From Planococcus shenhongbingii (GTDB lineage Bacteria > Bacillota > Bacilli > Bacillales_A > Planococcaceae), in the NCBI RefSeq assembly GCF_030413635.1, contig NZ_CP129235.1, positions 186,001-250,000 of the forward strand: a stretch of DNA of 64,000 bases, given 5' to 3'. Numbering within the stretch: position 1 is the first letter of the stretch; every line of letters begins with the position of its first letter. The translations under genes were made by a program, and so were the position numbers. Shown here one piece after another: positions 27,045 through 36,146 of this stretch. The notes beneath the pieces are model-generated. The model ran no database searches, was not told the DNA's origin, and worked only from the letters and a program-made list of their open reading frames with translations.

Positions 27045-27695
27045 CTACAGGGACAATTCTTCAACAGTCCGAATCCAATTGGATTTCATGAGTTTTGAGA
27101 CTTTTTCACTATCTTTTTCTTTAAGAGCATTAATAATATGAATATGTTCTTCAACCGAATGGCGAGTCAGAATAAGCGAGTTATGGAAAAATTGTCTTCT
27201 TACATGAGCTTGAAGGCGATCCAAAAGCGTATAAACATAAGGGTTTTGAGCCGCTGTTACGATATGCCGATGGAATTCCTCATCAATTTTCAAAGAAGAA
27301 TAATGATCTTTCGCTTCAACAGCTTCGGCAAACCGCCGATTTGTATCTTCAAGCAATTCAATTGTCTCTTCTTTTAAATTTGGAATCGCAAGTTCAGCGG
27401 CTAAAGCTTGGAGTGCAGCGAGCGGAGGCAAGAGGGTTTTAAGATCTTCTTTTTCCACTTTCGTTACACGTGTTGCCTTACCGGGAAACATCTCCACAAA
27501 GCCTTGTACTTCTAGAAGCTGCAAAGCTTCTCTGACAGGGGTTCTGCTGAGGTTAAGGGCTTGGGCGAGTTCGGTGTCGACTAATTTTTCATCAGGCTGC
27601 AACGTACCATCAATAATCCATTGTTGTAATTGTTCATAGGCACTTTCTTTGGCGGTAACACGAACCGGTTTCGCATGGTTTACTGGAATCGGCAT
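27045..27695 (-). CDS. GntR/FadR-family transcriptional regulator
   Basis: A protein of 216 residues. The winged helix spans about residues 17-80 (LNLSRTPVREALQLLEVQGFV), and the C-terminal FCD all-helical ligand domain follows (DEEFHRHIVTAAQNPYV). FCD regulators bind organic acids, often through a metal. The target genes are not evident from neighbours. An AAAGGGTGA ribosome binding site supports the start, and a TATAAT (27734-27739, minus) lies 40 bp upstream. Confidence 0.9.
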   Translation of the reverse strand: MPIPVNHAKPVRVTAKESAYEQLQQWIIDGTLQPDEKLVDTELAQALNLSRTPVREALQLLEVQGFVEMFPGKATRVTKVEKEDLKTLLPPLAALQALAAELAIPNLKEETIELLEDTNRRFAEAVEAKDHYSSLKIDEEFHRHIVTAAQNPYVYTLLDRLQAHVRRQFFHNSLILTRHSVEEHIHIINALKEKDSEKVSKLMKSNWIRTVEELSL

Positions 27696-27860
27696 TGCAG
27701 ATTCACCCTTTCTATGGTGTCCAAGATAGCATAATTATACACCATTTTGTGGAAAAATGAAATATTCTCAATACAATATATCGCAAACACGGTGCTTTGT
27801 TTTATTTTCTTATGGAAGCGAATGACAGGGAAAGAGAGTTCAGAAGAAGGAGGCAAGACG

Positions 27861-28113
27861 ATGTTGGTTTTTGTACCAAGTAAAGATGCAAAAACCATTT
27901 TTTCAGAGTTTGACGGAAAGCGGCAAAGAAGATTTAGTTAACTTTGATCAAGAAGTCGAAGGAAAGTTTGGAGATAAAAGGAGTTTTGATGTATATATGA
28001 TTGTCCACGACTTGGACGGCGGCACAGTTAAAGCAGTGCTTGAAGAACTGAAAATTGATGCGAAGCGCTTTTCTATGCCATTGAAACTTTCCAATGGCCA
28101 CAGGTATAAATGA
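27861..28113 (+). CDS. Small hypothetical protein, apparent frameshift in a T6 tract
   Basis: A strong ribosome binding site (AAGGAGG at 27847-27853) points to the ATG at 27861, but that frame stops after 26 codons. The +1 frame (open from 27871 to 28113) carries a coding-like 70-residue C-terminus, acidic, including FDVYMIVHDLDGGTVKAVL. The two frames join naturally if the six-T run at 27898-27903 had five Ts, giving an 83-residue protein starting MLVFVPSKDAKTIFQSLTES. This is a mutation, a sequencing error or a programmed shift. The family is not recognised. Confidence 0.5.
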
Positions 28114-28175
28114 AGACGTCTTTGTATTACACTTAGAACAAGACAATCGGGCAATTGCAGATAGGATGAATAATA

Positions 28176-29369
28176 ATGAGACAAGAAATTTCACTGACAG
28201 TAACAGACAAAGCCAAAGCGGAGTTTCAACGGGGAATGCCGTTGATTTCGAAAGAGGCACTTGAAAATGCAGATAGCCTGATTACAGAAGGCGCTATTGT
28301 GAGCTTGGTTGATAAGCAAGGCAAGTTTTTGGCGAAAGGTTATTACGGCAAACAGAACAAAGGTTACGGCTGGGTGCTGACGCGCAATAAAGATGAAGCA
28401 ATTGGACAAGGGTTTATAGAGCGGACACTTACAGCTGCTATTGCCGAACGGCAAAACTTTTTCCGCAATCCAAACACCACCGCGTTTCGGGTATTCAACG
28501 GAGAAGGCGATGGATTCGGCGGTTTGGCAATCGATTATTACGATGGCTATTATTTGCTGAGCTGGTACAGCGAAGGCGTTTATACCTTTAAAGATGAAGT
28601 GGTTGAAGCATTACAGAACGTGGCAGATTTTAAAGGGATTTACCAGAAAAAACGCTTTGATACGAAAGGCCAGTATATCGAAGAAGATGATTTTGTTGCA
28701 GGAGAACGCGGCGAATTTCCTTTGATTGTTAAAGAAAACAACGTAAACTTTGCTGTTTACTTGAATGACGGTGCGATGACAGGAATCTTCCTGGATCAGC
28801 GTGATGTACGGAATGCCATTAAAGAAAAGTATGCCAAAGGAAAAACGGTGTTGAATACATTTTCTTATACAGGTGCTTTTTCGGTTGCCGCAGCTTTAGG
28901 CGGAGCTGAAAAAACTACAAGTGTTGATTTAGCGAAACGCAGCTCCGCAAAAACCATTGAACAATTCAGCGTCAACGGCATTGATTATGAGAATCAGGAC
29001 ATTCTGGTAATGGATGTTTTCAATTATTTCAAGTACGCCAAACGCAAAGAGTTGAAGTTCGACTTAGTAGTTCTTGATCCGCCAAGTTTTGCGCGTTCCA
29101 AGAAATACACATTCAGTACAGCGAAAGACTATACAAGCTTGATGAAAGAAGCCATCGCCATCACTGAGAAGCAAGGAACTATTGTGGCGTCGACAAACAA
29201 TGCTTCGTTCGGCATGAAGAAATTTAAAGGATTTATCGACAAGGCGTTCCAAGAAGAAGGGAAGAAATACCGCATCGTGGAAGAATTCACGCTTCCTTCC
29301 GATTTCCGTGTACGAAAAGAGTTTAAAGAAGGCGATTATTTAAAAGTGCTATTTGTGGAATTGGTTTAA
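28176..29369 (+). CDS. Class I SAM-dependent rRNA methyltransferase, RlmI-like
   Basis: A protein of 397 residues. An N-terminal PUA-type RNA-binding domain (residues 1-80) precedes an RlmI-like domain and a Rossmann methyltransferase core. The SAM motif LNTFSYTGAFSVAAALGGA and the catalytic LDPPSFARSK are visible, as in enzymes that make 5-methylcytosine in 23S rRNA. The ribosome binding site is modest (GGATGA). It is followed by a terminator. Confidence 0.9.
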   Translation: MRQEISLTVTDKAKAEFQRGMPLISKEALENADSLITEGAIVSLVDKQGKFLAKGYYGKQNKGYGWVLTRNKDEAIGQGFIERTLTAAIAERQNFFRNPNTTAFRVFNGEGDGFGGLAIDYYDGYYLLSWYSEGVYTFKDEVVEALQNVADFKGIYQKKRFDTKGQYIEEDDFVAGERGEFPLIVKENNVNFAVYLNDGAMTGIFLDQRDVRNAIKEKYAKGKTVLNTFSYTGAFSVAAALGGAEKTTSVDLAKRSSAKTIEQFSVNGIDYENQDILVMDVFNYFKYAKRKELKFDLVVLDPPSFARSKKYTFSTAKDYTSLMKEAIAITEKQGTIVASTNNASFGMKKFKGFIDKAFQEEGKKYRIVEEFTLPSDFRVRKEFKEGDYLKVLFVELV

Positions 29370-29411
29370 GCAGCAGGCAACTATCTTCCTTTATAATAGA
29401 AAACACTGAGG

Positions 29412-29442
29412 CATCTGCGGAATTTATTCCGCAGGTGTTTTT
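29412..29442 (+). terminator. Terminator after the rRNA methyltransferase gene
   Basis: CATCTGCGGAAT pairs with ATTCCGCAGGTG across a short loop, followed by a T run. Confidence 0.85.
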
Positions 29443-29522
29443 AGCGTTAATGAATATCGAATAATGGAAAACTGCTCTATAATGGAAATATCTGAATATA
29501 TTATTTCATTGGAGGCAGTTTG

Positions 29523-30734
29523 ATGACGAAAGCAATAAGTTCCCCCTTGGCTGGAAATCCAGTTTACCCAGTAATGTTTGCTATGGGTGCTTGCCACATG
29601 TTGAATGATTCTTTGCAAGCGGTCATACCGGCAATGTTCCCGATTCTTGAAACCAACCTTGGACTAACATTTACCCAATTGGGACTGATCGCTTTTGCGC
29701 TGAATATTGTAGCTTCTGTGTTGCAGCCGGTCGTAGGGTTTATCAGTGACCGCAAGCCGATGCCTTTTGCATTGCCGCTCGGCATGGCCAGCTCATTTGT
29801 AGGAATCGCGGGGCTCGCATTTGCTCCTGAATACTGGATGATTCTGGTGTCCGTCATGTTCCTTGGGCTTGGGTCTGCCATTTTCCATCCGGAAGGCTCA
29901 CGCGTTTCTTATATGGCTGCAGGAACAAGACGCGGGTTGTCGCAGTCAATCTATCAGGTGGGAGGGAACTCTGGCCAAGCGCTGGCTCCGTTGATCAGTG
30001 CATTTATATTAGTGCCGCTCGGGCAGCATGGCGCTGCACTTTTTTTATTTGTTGCGGCTATCGGCATATTCATCCTTTCGAAAATTTCAGCATGGTATAA
30101 GAGCCAGTTGGCCAAGGAGAAATTGCAAAAAGGCAAAAGAGCCATTTTATCTTCGCTGCCGGAATTGACGAAAAAACAAGTAGGAATAGCGCTGGCTTTA
30201 TTGATGATTATCATTTTTGCCCGGTCTTTCTATGTGACTAACATGACGAGTTTTTATATTTTCCATTTGATGGAGTCATATGGACTGACCATCCAGACGG
30301 GACAGCTTTATATTTTCTTGTTTTTAGCAGTAGGTGCGGCAGGAACATTTTTTGGAGGGCCGATGGCGGATAAAGTCGGACGGAAAAATGTCATTGTCCT
30401 GTCGCTCTTTGTACCGATTCCGCTGGCCATTGCTTTGCCTTATGTACCTTTGTTTGCTGTCATTGTGCTGCTTGTGTTGATTGGATTTTTCATCATGCTG
30501 AGCTTTTCTGTCACTGTGGTCTATGCGCAGGAGCTGGTGCCGAGTAAAATCGGCACGATGTCCGGCCTGACTGTCGGGCTGGCATTTGGCATGGGAGCCA
30601 TTGGCGGTGTGGTGATCGGCATTTTAATGGATTCTATCGGTGTTTACGAAACCATGATTGTGGTCTCATTTTTTCCTATTATTGGACTCGTCGGTTTAGG
30701 ATTGCCAAAGGACCGGAAAATAACTGCTGCTTAA
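29523..30734 (+). CDS. MFS transporter, fosmidomycin-resistance (Fsr) type
   Basis: A protein of 403 residues with twelve membrane helices. The first helix GACHMLNDSLQAVIPAMFPIL and SAIFHPEGSRVSYMAAG are the hallmark of the Fsr/YfnC branch. The MFS loop motif GFISDRK is present. Drug efflux is likely but the substrate is unproven. ATG at 29523 has GGAGG about six bases before. A GNAT gene follows within 25 bp. Confidence 0.9.
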   Translation: MTKAISSPLAGNPVYPVMFAMGACHMLNDSLQAVIPAMFPILETNLGLTFTQLGLIAFALNIVASVLQPVVGFISDRKPMPFALPLGMASSFVGIAGLAFAPEYWMILVSVMFLGLGSAIFHPEGSRVSYMAAGTRRGLSQSIYQVGGNSGQALAPLISAFILVPLGQHGAALFLFVAAIGIFILSKISAWYKSQLAKEKLQKGKRAILSSLPELTKKQVGIALALLMIIIFARSFYVTNMTSFYIFHLMESYGLTIQTGQLYIFLFLAVGAAGTFFGGPMADKVGRKNVIVLSLFVPIPLAIALPYVPLFAVIVLLVLIGFFIMLSFSVTVVYAQELVPSKIGTMSGLTVGLAFGMGAIGGVVIGILMDSIGVYETMIVVSFFPIIGLVGLGLPKDRKITAA

Positions 30735-30756
30735 TCTGCTGAAAAGGATGATGGAC

Positions 30757-31317
30757 ATGAACAATACAGTGCCGGAGATACCTGCTGAAATTAAAACAGA
30801 GCGCTTGCTGCTGCGCATGCCGAAACCAGGGGACGGCAAAGCAGTGAATGCCGCTATCCGTTCTTCGATCAAAGAATTGAAGCCCTGGCTGCCGTTTGCA
30901 CAGCAAGTGCCTTCTGTAGAAGAGACTGAAATCGATGTGCTGGAAGCTCATATCAATTTCTTGAAACGGGAAGTCCTGCGTTATATCATTTTTAACAAAG
31001 AAACCGGGGAATTTATCGGTTCCACTGGTTTTCATGCGATTGAATGGGACATTCCAAAAATGGAAATCGGTTACTGGATTGAGACGAGATGGAGCGGTTT
31101 TGGCTACATGGCAGAAGCGGTATCTGCTCTGTCTGAACTGGCGCTGGATGATTTTGGCTGCAAGCGCCTGGAAATCAGATGCGACGCAGAAAATGTCAAA
31201 AGCCGGACAATTCCTGAAAATCTCGGGTTTGTGCTGGAAGGCGTCCTCCACAACGACGAGTTATCAGTAGATGGCAAAAACCTGACCGATACATGCATTT
31301 ACGCGAAGTTCAGTTAA
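30757..31317 (+). CDS. GNAT acetyltransferase, RimJ/RimL type
   Basis: A protein of 186 residues from the ATG at 30757; ATGs at 30748 and 30751 are also in reach, but the AAAGG site fits 30757 best. The segment TERLLLRMPKPGDGKAVNAAI opens the domain, and the acetyl-CoA region IEWDIPKMEIGYWIETRWSGFGYMAEAV follows. It may acetylate ribosomal protein N-termini or small molecules. It is probably cotranscribed with the MFS gene. Confidence 0.88.
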   Translation: MNNTVPEIPAEIKTERLLLRMPKPGDGKAVNAAIRSSIKELKPWLPFAQQVPSVEETEIDVLEAHINFLKREVLRYIIFNKETGEFIGSTGFHAIEWDIPKMEIGYWIETRWSGFGYMAEAVSALSELALDDFGCKRLEIRCDAENVKSRTIPENLGFVLEGVLHNDELSVDGKNLTDTCIYAKFS

Positions 31318-31366
31318 GCATTAAAGAAAGCGGGAATTTAATTTTTTTCGAATGGAGCTTTCAATT

Positions 31367-33106
31367 ATGGAAAAACAACAAACAACAATGGGATTGAAAG
31401 CATTTGTTTCACTTATCCTGTCGTTGAAGATACCAAAATGGGCGCTGGTCACCGGCTTAGCGTCAAGCGTTATTACAACTTTAGTAGGGTTGGCAGTGCC
31501 GCTTTTAACAAGGGATTTAGTGGATGGTTTTTCAGTGGATTGGATCAGTCCATGGCTCATCGGCGGTCTAGCCGCTGCATTTATCTTACAAGCGGTTATC
31601 AATGGAGTATCGATTTACTTACTGAGCATGGTAGGGCAAAAAATAGTAGCCGGGCTGAGGGACCGGATGTGGATTCATTTAATCCGCCTGCGTGTCCCAT
31701 ATTTCGACCAGCAAACGAGTGGGGAAACGGTCAGCCGGGTCGTCAATGACACGGGAATTGTCCGCAACTTGATCACAGATCATTTTCCACAGTTTATCAC
31801 CGGCATCATTTCCATTATCGGAGCTGTCATTATCTTATTGGTGATGGATTGGAAAATGACAGTGATCATGCTTTTATCTGTGCCTGTCACTATTGCGATC
31901 ATGATTCCGCTAGGGCGCCGAATGGCGAAGGTTTCGCGTAATTTACAAGATGAGACAGCAGTGTTTACTGGGCATGTCCAGCAAACATTAAGCGAAATCC
32001 GCTTAATGAAGTCTTCAACCGCCGAAGCGATAGAAGAAGACCGAGGCTTGGGCGGTATTCAAAAGCTGTTTAAAATCGGTTTGAAGGAAGCGAAAATCTA
32101 TGCATTGATTGCCCCATTAATGTATACAGTCGTAATGGCGGTCATTGTCATGATTATTGGATACGGCGGCATTCGTGTAGCAGAAGGGACAATGTCGACG
32201 GGTTCTCTGGTAGCATTCCTTTTATACCTATTTCAAATCATCATGCCGATGACTACGTTTGCGTTGTTTTTTACTGAACTCCAAAAAGCAAAAGGTGCAA
32301 CCGAACGAATCATCGAGATATTGGAGCTGCCGCTTGAAGAAGGCCAGGAAGGTATGGAAATCGATATCGCCAATAAACCTTTACGTGTTGAAAGCGTGGA
32401 TTTTGCTTATGAAAAAGGAAATCCGGTTCTTCGTGGAATTTCTTTCGAAGCACAGCCAGGTGAAATGATTGCTTTTGCGGGGCCGAGCGGTGGTGGGAAA
32501 ACAACCGTGTTTGGCTTGATTGAGCGATTTTATGAACCGGTTGCAGGAATCATTACAATTGGCGGCATTCCAATCAACGAGTTGTCAATGACTTCCTGGC
32601 GAAACCAAATCGGCTATGTGTCCCAGGAAAGTGCCATGATGGGTGGTACAATCCGTGCGAACTTAACTTACGGCTTGCCGGATGCAGACCGTATCTCGGA
32701 TGAGGAATTGTGGCATGTCGCCCGTATGGCTTATGCTGAAGAATTTATTCAGGGCTTTCCAGAAGGGCTAGACACAGAAGTTGGGGAACGCGGCGTGAAA
32801 TTATCCGGTGGCCAAAGGCAGCGTATTGCCATTGCCCGGGCGTTTCTCCGCAATCCGAAAATTCTCATGATGGATGAAGCAACAGCGAGCCTCGACAGCC
32901 AGTCAGAAGGAATTGTCCAGCAGGCTTTAAGCCGCTTAATGGAGGGACGCACTACGCTGGTCATTGCGCATCGGTTATCGACGATTGTCGATGCTGATAA
33001 AATTGTCTTTATTGAAAAAGGCCAAGTTACCGGTATAGGAACACACCTTGAATTAAGCCATTCCCACGAACTTTACAGCGAATTTGCGGAGCAGCAATTA
33101 ACTTGA
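31367..33106 (+). CDS. bmrA: Multidrug ABC exporter half-transporter, BmrA type
   Basis: A protein of 579 residues with an N-terminal six-helix transmembrane domain (to about residue 310) fused to an ATPase. Walker A is GPSGGGKTT, signature LSGGQRQRI and Walker B ILMMDEATASLD. The linker FILYLFQIIMPM-like region and the VIGYGG segment resemble B. subtilis BmrA, a homodimeric drug exporter. The start at 31367 follows GGAG by nine bases; the ATG at 31352 lacks a site. The MerR-type regulator downstream has its own promoter. Confidence 0.9.
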   Translation: MEKQQTTMGLKAFVSLILSLKIPKWALVTGLASSVITTLVGLAVPLLTRDLVDGFSVDWISPWLIGGLAAAFILQAVINGVSIYLLSMVGQKIVAGLRDRMWIHLIRLRVPYFDQQTSGETVSRVVNDTGIVRNLITDHFPQFITGIISIIGAVIILLVMDWKMTVIMLLSVPVTIAIMIPLGRRMAKVSRNLQDETAVFTGHVQQTLSEIRLMKSSTAEAIEEDRGLGGIQKLFKIGLKEAKIYALIAPLMYTVVMAVIVMIIGYGGIRVAEGTMSTGSLVAFLLYLFQIIMPMTTFALFFTELQKAKGATERIIEILELPLEEGQEGMEIDIANKPLRVESVDFAYEKGNPVLRGISFEAQPGEMIAFAGPSGGGKTTVFGLIERFYEPVAGIITIGGIPINELSMTSWRNQIGYVSQESAMMGGTIRANLTYGLPDADRISDEELWHVARMAYAEEFIQGFPEGLDTEVGERGVKLSGGQRQRIAIARAFLRNPKILMMDEATASLDSQSEGIVQQALSRLMEGRTTLVIAHRLSTIVDADKIVFIEKGQVTGIGTHLELSHSHELYSEFAEQQLT

Positions 33107-33115
33107 ACTTTCAGC

Positions 33116-33146
33116 TTGACCTTGACGCTGCGTCAAGGTATAGAGT
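33116..33146 (+). promoter_or_regulatory. MerR-type promoter with central palindrome
   Basis: A TTGACC -35 (33116-33121) and a TATAGAGT -10 region (33139-33146) flank a 19-bp palindrome, CCTTGACGC-T-GCGTCAAGG (33120-33138). An operator in an elongated spacer is the standard MerR-family arrangement. It drives the regulator gene just downstream. Confidence 0.75.
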
Positions 33147-33168
33147 GGAGGTATCAGGAGGTGGGCGT

Positions 33169-33933
33169 ATGGAATACACTGTTCAAAAACTGGGGAGTTT
33201 AGCAGGAGTCAGTACGAGAACATTGCGATATTACGATGAAATAGGAATACTGAAGCCGGCGAGAAAAAATTCTGCAGGTTACCGTATTTATGGCCGGAAC
33301 GAAGTGGATAAGCTGCAGCAAATCCTCTTTTACCGGGAACTCGGACTCGATTTGGAAAGCATCAAAAAAATTGTCAACGACCCGGCATTTGACGGACCGG
33401 CGGCTTTGAGAAAACACTGGCAGCAGCTCCTGCAAAAACGCCGACAACTGGACCTCCTGATCAATAATGTGGAAAAAACCATTTCCGCAGCAGAAGGGAA
33501 GAGCCACATGGCTGACAAGGAAAAGTTCCAAGGTTTTAAGCAGAAATTAGTTGACGACAATGAAAAGCAATACGGTGAAGAAGTCCGTGCGAAATACGGT
33601 GATGATGTAGTCGACCGTTCCAATTCCAAAATGCTGAATATGAGCGAATCACAATACGAAGAATTCATGCGTTTGGAAAAAGAGCTGATGGAGGCACTTG
33701 CCGAAGCTTGCAAAACCGGAGACCCAGCAAGTGAAATTGCCCAAAAAACAGCAGACTTGCACAAGCAGTGGCTGACCTTCACATGGCCGTCGTACAGCAA
33801 AGAAGCACATGCGGGACTTGCCAGAATGTACGTAGACGATGAGCGCTTTGCCGCTTATTACAACAAAGTGCATCCGAACGCCACTGAATTCTTGCGGGAT
33901 GCAATTTTAATTTATACTGGAGCCAATTTATAA
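33169..33933 (+). CDS. MerR-family regulator with TipAS antibiotic-recognition domain
   Basis: A protein of 254 residues. The N-terminal winged helix (VQKLGSLAGVSTRTLRYYDEIGIL) and dimerisation helix are followed by a TipAS domain (about residues 130-250, ending HPNATEFLRDAILIYTGANL). TipAS regulators such as TipAL and Mta sense drugs and activate exporters. The start at 33169 has a GGAGG site; the longer frame would read through the promoter. It lies directly after bmrA and probably controls itself and possibly distant exporters. Confidence 0.92.
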   Translation: MEYTVQKLGSLAGVSTRTLRYYDEIGILKPARKNSAGYRIYGRNEVDKLQQILFYRELGLDLESIKKIVNDPAFDGPAALRKHWQQLLQKRRQLDLLINNVEKTISAAEGKSHMADKEKFQGFKQKLVDDNEKQYGEEVRAKYGDDVVDRSNSKMLNMSESQYEEFMRLEKELMEALAEACKTGDPASEIAQKTADLHKQWLTFTWPSYSKEAHAGLARMYVDDERFAAYYNKVHPNATEFLRDAILIYTGANL

Positions 33934-33946
33934 GCGGTTCTATGAT

Positions 33947-33983
33947 AGGCGGGTCCAGCCATTTGGCTGAACCCGCCTTTTAA
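33947..33983 (+). terminator. Terminator after the merR-type gene
   Basis: AGGCGGGT-CCAGCCA pairs with TGGCTGA-ACCCGCCT and is followed by TTTT. Confidence 0.85.
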
Positions 33984-34016
33984 TGTAAAAAATTTTATTA
34001 ACGGCATTTCAATCCC

Positions 34017-34081
34017 TTTACAAACACTTAACAGAAATTTACATATTAACAATAAAATTTTGCTGTTTGCTTTGCTATAAT
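34017..34081 (+). promoter_or_regulatory. PhoP-box-like repeats and extended -10 promoter
   Basis: Four hexamers TTTACA (34017), TTAACA (34028), TTTACA (34038) and TTAACA (34046) run in one direction with 5-, 4- and 2-bp gaps. This matches the TTHACA direct-repeat pattern of PhoP binding sites. They precede an extended -10 (TGCTATAAT, 34073-34081) that has no -35, as expected for an activated promoter. Confidence 0.5.
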
Positions 34082-34138
34082 CAAAGTGACAAAGATAAGT
34101 GAACGGTAAATTGCTTCATTCAAAAAGGAGAGGGTTGC

Positions 34139-34981
34139 ATGCTTGAAAAAGGAAAAGAACCAGTTGTTTCTGTCAAAGTCATGTCATTTAACATCGCTCA
34201 TGGTTTGGGAATGAATGGAATAGTGGATTTGGAGAAAACGGCTGGTATTATTGAGGACTCTTGCGCCAATATTATTGCATTGCAGGAAGTCGACTGCTAT
34301 TTTTCTTCCCGCAGTGCTTTTGTTGACCAGGCACGGTGGTTAAGTGAACGGCTGGGGATGCAAGTGGCATTTGGAGCAAATCTAGATTTTGAGCCGATTG
34401 CTGCGGGTGAGCCGAGACGCCAATACGGCAACGCGATTTTAAGTAAATACCCGATTAAGTATGCGGAAAATCATCAATTGACCCGAGTGCTGACAGATTT
34501 CGGAAAGAATGAACAGCGTGGTGTTTTGGAAGCAGTGATAGAAGTTAAAGGAAATTTAATCACAGTTTACAACACGCATCTTTCTTTAAAAGAGGAAGAA
34601 TTGAAAGTCAGCATTGGCGAATTGATTGGCATCACTGAAAAACGTCATTTTCCCCGTATTGTGATGGGTGACTTTAATGCTCCTCCTAATGACGGGCAAA
34701 TCAGAAGGCTGAATAGGCATTTTGCGGACACCTTTTTAAAAATGAAAAGAGGAGACGCTTATACGTATCCTTCTCCTTACCGAAACGCGGAAACAGGTGA
34801 AAACTTCAAACCGGTTACACGCATCGATTATGTCTTTGCAGACCCTGAACTGGATCCGGTGCAGGTAGCAGTAATGGAAACCGATACATCAGACCATTTG
34901 CCAATTGTTGCTGACTTCATTGTTTCTACAGCAAAAACTCATGCACAAGAAGCAGCACAAACAGTCCTTCAGAAAGTTTAA
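34139..34981 (+). CDS. Endonuclease/exonuclease/phosphatase family protein, copy 1
   Basis: A protein of 280 residues of the EEP (DNase I-like) superfamily. Catalytic residues are visible: Asn in MSFNIAHG, Glu in LQEVD, Asp/Asn in GDFNAPP and the final His in SDHLPI. There is no signal peptide, so it should be cytosolic. Substrates in the family range from nucleic acids to phosphoinositides; the one here is unknown. It is the first of two tandem paralogues, each with its own promoter. PhoP-box-like repeats ahead of it suggest phosphate-starvation control. Confidence 0.85.
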   Translation: MLEKGKEPVVSVKVMSFNIAHGLGMNGIVDLEKTAGIIEDSCANIIALQEVDCYFSSRSAFVDQARWLSERLGMQVAFGANLDFEPIAAGEPRRQYGNAILSKYPIKYAENHQLTRVLTDFGKNEQRGVLEAVIEVKGNLITVYNTHLSLKEEELKVSIGELIGITEKRHFPRIVMGDFNAPPNDGQIRRLNRHFADTFLKMKRGDAYTYPSPYRNAETGENFKPVTRIDYVFADPELDPVQVAVMETDTSDHLPIVADFIVSTAKTHAQEAAQTVLQKV

Positions 34982-35092
34982 GTGCGTTTCCGATTTTCTA
35001 TTAAAAAAAGTTACCTGATATCTTCAGCTTTTGAATAGCTTAAATTTTTATTTGAAATGAGCACATAAATAACAGCATTTTTTGTATTATTT

Positions 35093-35101
35093 TGCTACAA
35101 T
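35093..35101 (+). promoter_or_regulatory. Extended -10 promoter of EEP copy 2
   Basis: TGCTACAAT sits 59 bp before the start codon, the same distance and context as TGCTATAAT ahead of copy 1. Only weak traces of TTHACA repeats are seen upstream. Confidence 0.45.
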
Positions 35102-35159
35102 CAATGCATCCAATAACCCTTGCCAAGGACTCGTTTCATCTTAAAAGGAGATGTTTTTT

Positions 35160-36008
35160 ATGGAGAGAGAAAAACTCCCCCCCACCGTGCCCATAAAAGT
35201 GATGTCGTTCAACATTGCCCACGGATTAGGTATGAATAATGTCGTCGATTTGGAAAAGACAGCAAGTGTCATTGAGCAATCAGAAGCAGAAATTGTCGGA
35301 TTGCAGGAACTCGATCGGCATTTTACTGAACGCAGTGAATTTATCGATCAAGTAGACTGGCTCAGCAGCCGCCTTGGCATGTACGGCGCTTTCGGAGCCA
35401 ACTTAGATTTAGAGCCAAATGAACCTGAAAGGCCCAGGCGCCAGTACGGCAACGCGGTTTTAAGCAAGCATCCGATCAAGTATGTTGAAAATCACCTCCT
35501 GACGAAAGTGGTCTCTCCGATTGCCAACAGTGAACAGCGGGGAATGCTGGAAGTTGTTCTCGAAGTAAAAGGGACATATCTTAGCTTCTTTAACACACAT
35601 TTATCGTTGAAAGAAGAAGAACTCAAAGTAAGCATTGATGAAATTTTGGAGATTACAGAAAAAAGCCGTTTTCCAAAAATCATTACAGGAGATTTTAATG
35701 CGGCACCGGATCACCTGCAAATCAAAAGATTGGAAAACCATTACGATGATGTTTTCTTGAAAATGGATAAAGACAACTCTTATACGTACCCGGCTCCTTA
35801 TACACATGAGGCAGATGGAGTGAAGTTAAAGCCGGTGACACGGATTGATTATATTTTTACGGATCAAAATCTGGAGCCTGCAAAGGCAACCGTAATTGAA
35901 ACCGCTGTATCGGATCATTTGCCGATTGCAGCAGATCTGGTTCTGTCGAGAACGGCCAATGCGATGAAATCATCAGCACAAGCGGAACAATTAAAGTTGT
36001 TTAAATGA
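35160..36008 (+). CDS. Endonuclease/exonuclease/phosphatase family protein, copy 2
   Basis: A protein of 282 residues closely related to the preceding gene product over its whole length, with the same catalytic signatures (MSFNIAHGLG, LQELD, GDFNAAP, SDHLPI). The start at 35160 is nine bases after AAAAGGAG; the ATG at 35151 touches the site and is rejected. It is cytosolic by lack of a signal peptide. It arose by tandem duplication that included the promoter; a long terminator follows. Confidence 0.85.
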   Translation: MEREKLPPTVPIKVMSFNIAHGLGMNNVVDLEKTASVIEQSEAEIVGLQELDRHFTERSEFIDQVDWLSSRLGMYGAFGANLDLEPNEPERPRRQYGNAVLSKHPIKYVENHLLTKVVSPIANSEQRGMLEVVLEVKGTYLSFFNTHLSLKEEELKVSIDEILEITEKSRFPKIITGDFNAAPDHLQIKRLENHYDDVFLKMDKDNSYTYPAPYTHEADGVKLKPVTRIDYIFTDQNLEPAKATVIETAVSDHLPIAADLVLSRTANAMKSSAQAEQLKLFK

Positions 36009-36060
36009 AATTTTATTAAGCAATTGAACTTTTACGGAGAATATTTTTCTCCACATCAAA

Positions 36061-36105
36061 AAACTGTAGATAGACTCAGTAAAATGAGTTTATCTACAGT
36101 TTTTT
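36061..36105 (+). terminator. Terminator after the EEP pair
   Basis: An 18-bp stem (36061-36078 with 36085-36102), with one mismatch or G-T pair, is followed by a T run. Confidence 0.9.
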
Positions 36106-36146
36106 ATTTCTATTCCAACAAATGTTGCTAAGGGTATGCTTTACGA

